From: Apiotrichum sp. Y4204
Taxonomy: Eukaryota; Basidiomycota; Tremellomycetes; Trichosporonales; Trichosporonaceae
DNA length: 64,000 nt
Direction: 5' to 3'
Assembly (NCBI GenBank): GCA_025531455.1
Contig: JAMYHL010000004.1
Span: forward strand, 62,001 to 126,000
The notes beneath the pieces are model-generated. The model saw only the letters and a list, made by a program, of their open reading frames with translations, was not told where the DNA came from and did no database searches. Position numbers and translations under genes: made by a program. Positions within the stretch are counted from its first letter, which is position 1, and the number at the start of each line of letters is the position of its first letter. This document shows, piece after piece, positions 58,476 through 64,000 of the stretch.

Positions 58476-59885
58476 ATGGACGCCTCCCAATACAACGGCC
58501 AGTTCTTCCGTGCCTCCGAGCCGGCGCAGCACGTCCTCCTCCTCGAGATGAACAGGTGCGTCTGCGGACAATAGCGCTCCCGTTGTGTCGCCGTGAGCCC
58601 CTCGGCGTACGCGCATGGACCACCCCGCATCTCAGGCACCCTGACTCTGACTGACGCTGGACCCCATTCCGTGATCCGTGACCGTGACCGACCTATTTCA
58701 TGCATCGCCAACGCCCATCTCACCGTCTTGACCATACAGGGGGCCCGTCAACGCCTTCCACGATGCGTGAGTGCCGAGACCCAGCACGCCTGACGCCCAG
58801 GTTCTGGATGGAGCTGCGCGCAATTGTCGACCGCGTTTCGTACGACCCCATGGTCCGCGTCATTGTCCTCTCCTCGGCCCTTGACAAGTTCTTCACCGCC
58901 GGCCTCGACAGTGAGTAGCTCAGTTCGTTCTCGCTCACACGCAGTCAAGGCCGCATCCATCGCGAACAAGGGCCAGGTCGTCGATGTCGCCCGCAAGGCA
59001 CTCCAGATGCAGCACCACATTTCGGTAGGTATTTTGACCGGCAACCGAAAACCCGCAATAGCCGGAATTTCATGGCTGACTCTCCAGGACTTCCAGGATG
59101 CGATTACCAGCCTCGAGCGCGCCCGCCAGCCCGTCATTGCCGCCCTGTACGGCCACTCGCTCGGCCTCGCAGTTGACATCGCCTCGGCGTGCGACATCCG
59201 TCTCGCCGCCGCGGACGTCGTGCTTGGTATCATGGTGGGTGGCTACTTTCAGTGTCGGCGATCGCCGCCGCCATTGTGTACCAAGTTTGTGCTTGCTCAC
59301 ACTATCAGGAGGTCAAGGTCGGCCTCGCCGCCGACATCGGCACGCTCCAGCGTCTGCCCAAGATCGTCGGTAACGGATCCAAGGCCCGCGAGCTCGCCAT
59401 GACTGGTCGCAAGTTCGGTGCTGCCGAGGCCAAGGAGATCGGCTTTGTCTCCGACGTCATTCCGGGTTCCCGCCAGGAGGTCATTTGTGAGTGAAGCGTG
59501 CAGAGCGACGGCAGTGAATTGCAGGAGGGGGGGAATGCACAAGCACGCAAGATTCACACTAACTTTAGCCGCTGCTGTCAAGCTCGCGGCCGAGATCGCC
59601 GGCAACTCGCCGATTGCCGTCGTCGGCACCAAGCACATTATGAACTACTCGCGCGACCACAGGTGTGTGCTGAACTTCATACTCCATTAGCACAATACTG
59701 ACCGCAGCGTCGCCGAGGGCCTCGCGTACCAGGCTGCCGTGAACATGAGCTTACTCCAGTCGGAGGTGGGTAGAGACCCGCAATGTTAGAACTGACGACA
59801 GGACACTGTCGCCTCGATCAAGGCCGTGCGCACCAAGACGCAGCCTGTCTTTGCGCCCATCTCGGACCCCAAGGCGAAGCTCTAG
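58476..59885 (+). CDS. Delta(3,5)-Delta(2,4)-dienoyl-CoA isomerase (crotonase family), probable peroxisomal
   Basis: Nine exons: 58476-58555, 58740-58766, 58801-58910, 58945-59024, 59088-59234, 59309-59486, 59569-59662, 59708-59765 and 59802-59885; 285 residues. The enzyme shifts double bonds in odd-position unsaturated fatty acyl-CoAs during beta-oxidation. The oxyanion hole segment is FFTAGLD. The catalytic region AVDIASACDIRLA, then EVKVGLAADIGTLQRLPK, keeps the acidic residues used by this subfamily (Asp in VDIAS, Glu in EVKVG, Asp in LAAD). The protein ends AKL, a type 1 peroxisomal targeting signal variant. Exon 2 is only 27 nt. The subfamily call rests on GTLQRLPKIVGN and the acidic triad. 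Confidence 0.9.
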
Positions 59886-62388
59886 TGCGGGTATGTGGGT
59901 TGATCTCGGTTATCATGTCAGCAAGGTCTTGGAACACCAGTTGGGAGCTATGGGAGCCATAGGAGTCATAGGGAAAAGGCGATGTGAAGAAGTTTGTTAT
60001 GCAGCACAGGACGAGATAAGCATAAGCAGGTTCGAGTGGCGGACGCTTGCCAAATGTGGCATGTGGCACATAGGGGGGCAGCCCGCGCTTGCACGCTTGG
60101 TATACTTGATACTGAATTGCTCGAGATTATCATGATCATCATGAACATGAATAGACGGGGGACGAAGTTTGGGTCAAAGAATGTAGGACGCGTGCACGCG
60201 TGCTTGCATCCATGCACTCCATGCCTGCATCACGTCGGGGTTAAGACCCCACGAACATGAAACACGCGCCGACGTGGGCCAGCTCTGAAAGCTCTACAGA
60301 CTCTGCACCTCTGCATCTCCCATCCTGCTCCCTAATTCCAGGCATGCCGTACACGGGCACGCGTGTTCCTGCGAAGTCCTGCACCTTTGCGCTGGCCGTT
60401 CCTGCCGCCCTCGACGCAGAGTGCTCAGAGGATTTTTCATTGGACCACTACGTCCACTACCAGAGTATGAACACTAAGGTATTGCAACAGTCGAGTCACA
60501 TTATGAGGATGTGGGTGATGTGGGTGACGGTGCGGCTCACGCGATCACGCACCCATGTAGACGGCATGCCGCACCCGCCGTCACACCAGATCACACTGGG
60601 CCGCGTCGACCCTTGCGAGCGTGTTGGACATTAGGCCATATGACATTCGACGCGCGAGTACGCGGTGTGACACTGCACAGGGAGGGGGAACAGGTGTGGT
60701 AATAGCGGCCCTCACCCATTCACCCGTTCGTGCTCCCTGCCTCTGGGCCTCTGGGTTTAAACTTTGGGCGGCACGCGGCTCACCCACACAGCAGGGGGCG
60801 GACATTCGGCATGAGTACATGAGATCTTACGGGCGCGCGGTGCGAGGGGAACAGCGCAGCGGAGAGAACAGAGAGAACAGAGATCCAGAGATCTAGTCCC
60901 AGGTATACCAGAGCCTCCATCCCGATGCTCGCAGGAGATGCATTCGGCGTCGAGGCTTGAGTGCGGATGGGAATGACCGCTCCGCTCCGTCTTTGTGTCT
61001 TCCCTCCCGAGAGGTGCCTCCAATGTCTTCCCTCCATGCTTTACTATATGCGTTCCTCGGCGCCGTCTTCTCTCTGCCCACAATCTCCGACGCCGAGCTC
61101 TGCATGCATATTCTTTCACTGCGCGATCTGCGATCTGCGAGCAGTATCCGATGCATGCGATGCACATATGCACAAAATGCATGTGATACGATCCTTCGCA
61201 CCATGTAAATTTACAGTGTCTGGTTTACGGCATACACTCCTCAACAAAGCTCACAAGAACCATACCGCCCATGGGCCATGGGTCTGCCCTGCGATGTCTG
61301 GCCTTATTTGCTCCTCCCTCTCCGCCATCCCGCGCGCTTCCACGCCGGCCACGCCGAGCACTCCGAACTTTCAAACTGTCTCTCCTTTGGTCCTCCTGCG
61401 CTGCCTCTGTCTTGGTGCCCGCCCCCGCTGTCATTCGCTCTCCCCGCGCGCCCTCCCACCCCACACACGCACCACTCCTCTCCCTCCCACTGCTTCTCCC
61501 ACCTGCTTCCTCTCCCCCGAATCTGCCACATCCCGTCTCCTCCTCCTCTCATCTCCCATCTTTCCTCCCCCCCCGCCCCGCCCCCCCTCCTTTACCTTCC
61601 ATCCCACACACCCCCGCGCCCCTCCTGCGGCTACCCTTTTCTTTCACTTTGCGTGTTTCCGGCGTGTGGGATCCGTGTCTCATCTCTCTTTCTCTCTCCA
61701 CCTCTCCCACCCATCCATCGTCACGCGCGCGCCCACGACACCCGCGACGACGACGACGACAACCTCCATTAACAGTAGGACGACGACAGCCACGACCGTG
61801 ACCACGACCTCCCGCGCGCAGTCCCCATCCAGCCTGGCCCATTCCACAGCTCGAGGCATTCCCAGCTAGCCCAGCTTCCCAGTCCCATTCCCCCTAACAC
61901 ACACCATCCGTCATCCAAGAGTCGCGCACGCGTCCTGCCGTGTGTACACGCGCCCAACATCCACCCACACCTGCATCCTGCACATTGCACACCGCATCGG
62001 CGCGTCGCCCGCTGGCATCCACACGCTCTGCCCGTGCCGGAGCTGCCAAACACTGACGTCTTGAAGCGCCTGATTGTTACCCACACTCATCCTCTTGCAA
62101 CTGCACATTTGCGTTTCCCGTGTACACCACTGTTCAATCCCGAACACCGCGTCGCGACCATCCCACGTAGCGCGCTATCCATGCTTCTAGCGGCCATCCG
62201 TGTCTAGGAAACAAGTTGTTCGCCCAGCAAGGAACACGTGAACACGCGTTCGACTCGCGAGAGGACCATCCCGGCACACGAGCTCGCCGCAACCCGCGCC
62301 GTGCCGCTTCACTCATCCCATCCGTCCTCCCCTCTCTCCCAACTCACATCCATCTTATCCCCTCTCCCTCTCTTGTCCCACCGCCGCC
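59886..62388. other. 2.5 kb with no recognisable gene; long leader of the Kelch gene
   Basis: No coding exon supported. A GTAAATTTAC palindrome lies at about 61206. From about 61290 to 62388 the plus strand is strongly pyrimidine-rich, with (CGACGA)-type runs near 61740-61790. It looks like a long 5' leader or core promoter of the Kelch protein. Open frames of up to 302 codons there translate to Pro/Ser/Arg-rich text typical of leaders. Confidence 0.5.
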
Positions 62389-64000
62389 ATGGCCATCTTT
62401 AACAAGAAGAAGAAGGACAAGGAGCGCGACCGCGAGCAGGGCACGCGCTCCCCATCAAACTCGGCGCCTGTCGCCCACGGGTGAGCTCTCATATCGAAGT
62501 CCCAAGCTCTATCACTCTAACACCCAGACAACAGCAGTCGATGGCTGCGGCCGCGCGCAATGTGTCCGACTCGTTCGCACCGGCAGGCCCTGGGGGAATG
62601 CAGGGTGGGCAGAACCCCAGCATGCGCCGCAAGACAAACTCGGTATCGAATGTGAGTTGGCGCACGCGAACCGCCGCAGTATACTGACTTCTCTAAGCCT
62701 GGTCAGCAGTTCCCGGGCCCGACCGGTCCAGGAATGCAGGCGGGTGGGCCTTTGGGTCGTCAATCACCCGCACCAGGCGGGCCCAGCTTCCCGGCCACCG
62801 GTGCCGTGTCCCTTCCCAGCCAACTGCAGCCCGCTGGGCCGCCGATTCAAGGCCAGATACCCCCTGGCGCCGCTCCGCCGACAGGCGCGCCACAGGCAGC
62901 GGGGCAAACGTCGTCAAACCCGGGCTACCCGTGGTCGACTCGTCAGCTGCGTCCATACCAGATGCAGACCAACCCGCCGAGCGCTCCCATCACCCCATTC
63001 CCCCGCTACGGGTTCAGTGTCCCGCCGTATCCCTCGCACAGTGGCCACATCCTGCTCTTTGGTGGTTTAGTGCGGGACCGCGCCCACAACGACCTGTGGA
63101 GTCTTGATGTTCGCGACTGCTCGCTGCAGCTCGTCAAGACGCGCGGAGACGCGCCTCTGCCCCGTATCGGCCACATCAGCGCGATTGCCGACCGCATTAT
63201 GCTCGTCTTTGGCGGTGACACTAAAATCAGCGAGGACGACCGCCAGGACGACGGTCTCTACGTTCTTGACTTGCGCACGCAGGAGTGGACCCAAGTTCCC
63301 GTTCTGGCTGGACCGACCGGGAGGTATGGCCACGCCGCGTGCATGCACGGAGGATGCCTCTACGTCCACGGCGGTCACGTCGACGGCCGCAACCTCGACG
63401 ACCTGTGGTCGTTTGACATTCGCCAGCTCGGCCAGGGTAACGGTCCGTACAAGTGGGAGCGCATCTCGTACGCCAACGCCGCACCGCTCGCGCGTACTGG
63501 CCACACGCTTGTGCCGTTCAAGAACAAGCTTTACCTGTTTGGTGGTACGGACGGTGACTACCACTACAACGACTCGTGGTCGCTCGACCTCATTACTGGC
63601 ATGTGGACGGAGCTCGAGTGTATCGGCTACATTCCCATTCCCCGTGAGGGGCACGCTGCCGCGATTGTGGACGATGTTGTGTATGTGTTTGGTGGACGCG
63701 ACGTCCATGGCAAGGACCTCGGTGACCTCGCCGCATTCCGCATCTCCAACCAGCGCTGGTACATGTTCCAGAACATGGGCCCGGCGCCGATGGCAAAGTC
63801 GGGACACAGCCTCTGTGCAGCGCACGGCAAGGTCTTCGTCATTGGTGGCGAGTCGAACCAGTCCCCACAGCTGCAGCGCGACGACCCCAACACGGTGCAC
63901 ATTCTCGACACCACAAAGATCAAGTACCCGACCGACCAAAGCGCCCCGCGCCGTACCCGGACCACATCGGATGCCACTGACATTCGGCCCTCTGCGGCCG
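62389..64000 (+). CDS. Kelch-repeat cell-polarity protein, Tea1/Kel1-like (3' end outside window)
   Basis: Exons 62389-62480, 62528-62651 and 62698 to the window edge; about 506 residues visible; introns 47 and 46 nt. Tea1/Kel1 proteins mark growing cell ends, delivered by microtubule plus ends. The N-terminus is basic (FNKKKKDKERDRE), followed by a Gln/Gly/Pro-rich disordered stretch to about residue 170. A six-bladed Kelch propeller follows, with units HILLFGGLVRD, RIMLVFGGDTK, CLYVHGGHVDG, KLYLFGGTDGD, VVYVFGGRDVH and KVFVIGGESN. A coiled coil is expected further on but lies outside the window. The third exon has an alternative in-frame acceptor nine bases later. The start ATG follows CCGCCGCC, a good context. 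Confidence 0.85.

Noticed and set aside
60961..61869. 302-codon open frame on the plus strand before the Kelch gene
   Set aside because: Low-complexity Pro/Ser/His/Thr text from a pyrimidine-rich leader, with no coding bias.
63067..63939. 290-codon open frame on the minus strand
   Set aside because: Antisense to the Kelch repeats, which are clearly the coding strand.

Overview
The window is nuclear DNA from a fungus, most likely a basidiomycetous yeast of the Tremellomycetes (a Trichosporonales-type genome is my best guess, from gene content and intron style only). The DNA is GC-rich, genes are compact and multi-exonic, both strands are used equally, and introns start GTGAGT/GTGCGT/GTAAG and end in a branch site fused to the acceptor (CTGACGGCAG and similar). 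In my hand-built models 31 of 69 introns are only 33-39 nt long. There is no bacterial, viral or plasmid signature, no CRISPR array, and no rRNA or tRNA that I could support.

Layout. 1-318: start of an unrecognised minus-strand gene. 319-6046: gene-poor. 6047-6232: a small codon-biased ORF, then a glycogen-targeting PP1 regulatory subunit with a CBM21 domain (6798-9530). 9531-12313: gene-poor, with GATCAGC repeats and repeated RGGACCT words. 12314-14087: a single-pass membrane protein. 15222-18041: an Nvj2/TEX2-like SMP lipid-transfer protein. 19032-19820: a small unknown membrane protein. 20296-25730: a genome-maintenance block, with the Smc5/6 SUMO ligase Nse2 divergent from RPA1, then borealin/Nbl1. 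26142-29397: the 3'-end processing factor Cft2/CPSF2. 29398-33033: gene-poor, ending in a pyrimidine-rich leader.

33034-37962: a very large Sec7/PH ARF-GEF. 38298-39096 and 39335-40772: head-to-head splicing factor Prp11/SF3A2 and rRNA methyltransferase Rrp8. 40873-45258 and 45701-46810: divergent p150-Glued dynactin and eIF3k. 47001-49541: dynamin-family GTPase. 50198-52392: MGRN1-type RING E3 ligase. 53245-54498: ELL-associated factor (EAF). 55049-55546: the LYR-family complex III assembly factor Mzm1. 55958-57861: Lis1/Pac1. 58476-59885: a peroxisomal-type dienoyl-CoA isomerase. 59886-62388: gene-poor. From 62389 to the edge: a Kelch-repeat Tea1/Kel1-like protein.

Most genes are unrelated housekeeping functions. 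Two links are worth noting: NSE2 and RFA1 share a divergent promoter with two ACGCGT boxes, and two dynein-pathway genes (p150 and Lis1) lie about 11 kb apart. All exon models were built by eye from splice signals, reading-frame phase and family knowledge. Each completed model sums to a whole number of codons, but none has been tested against transcripts.
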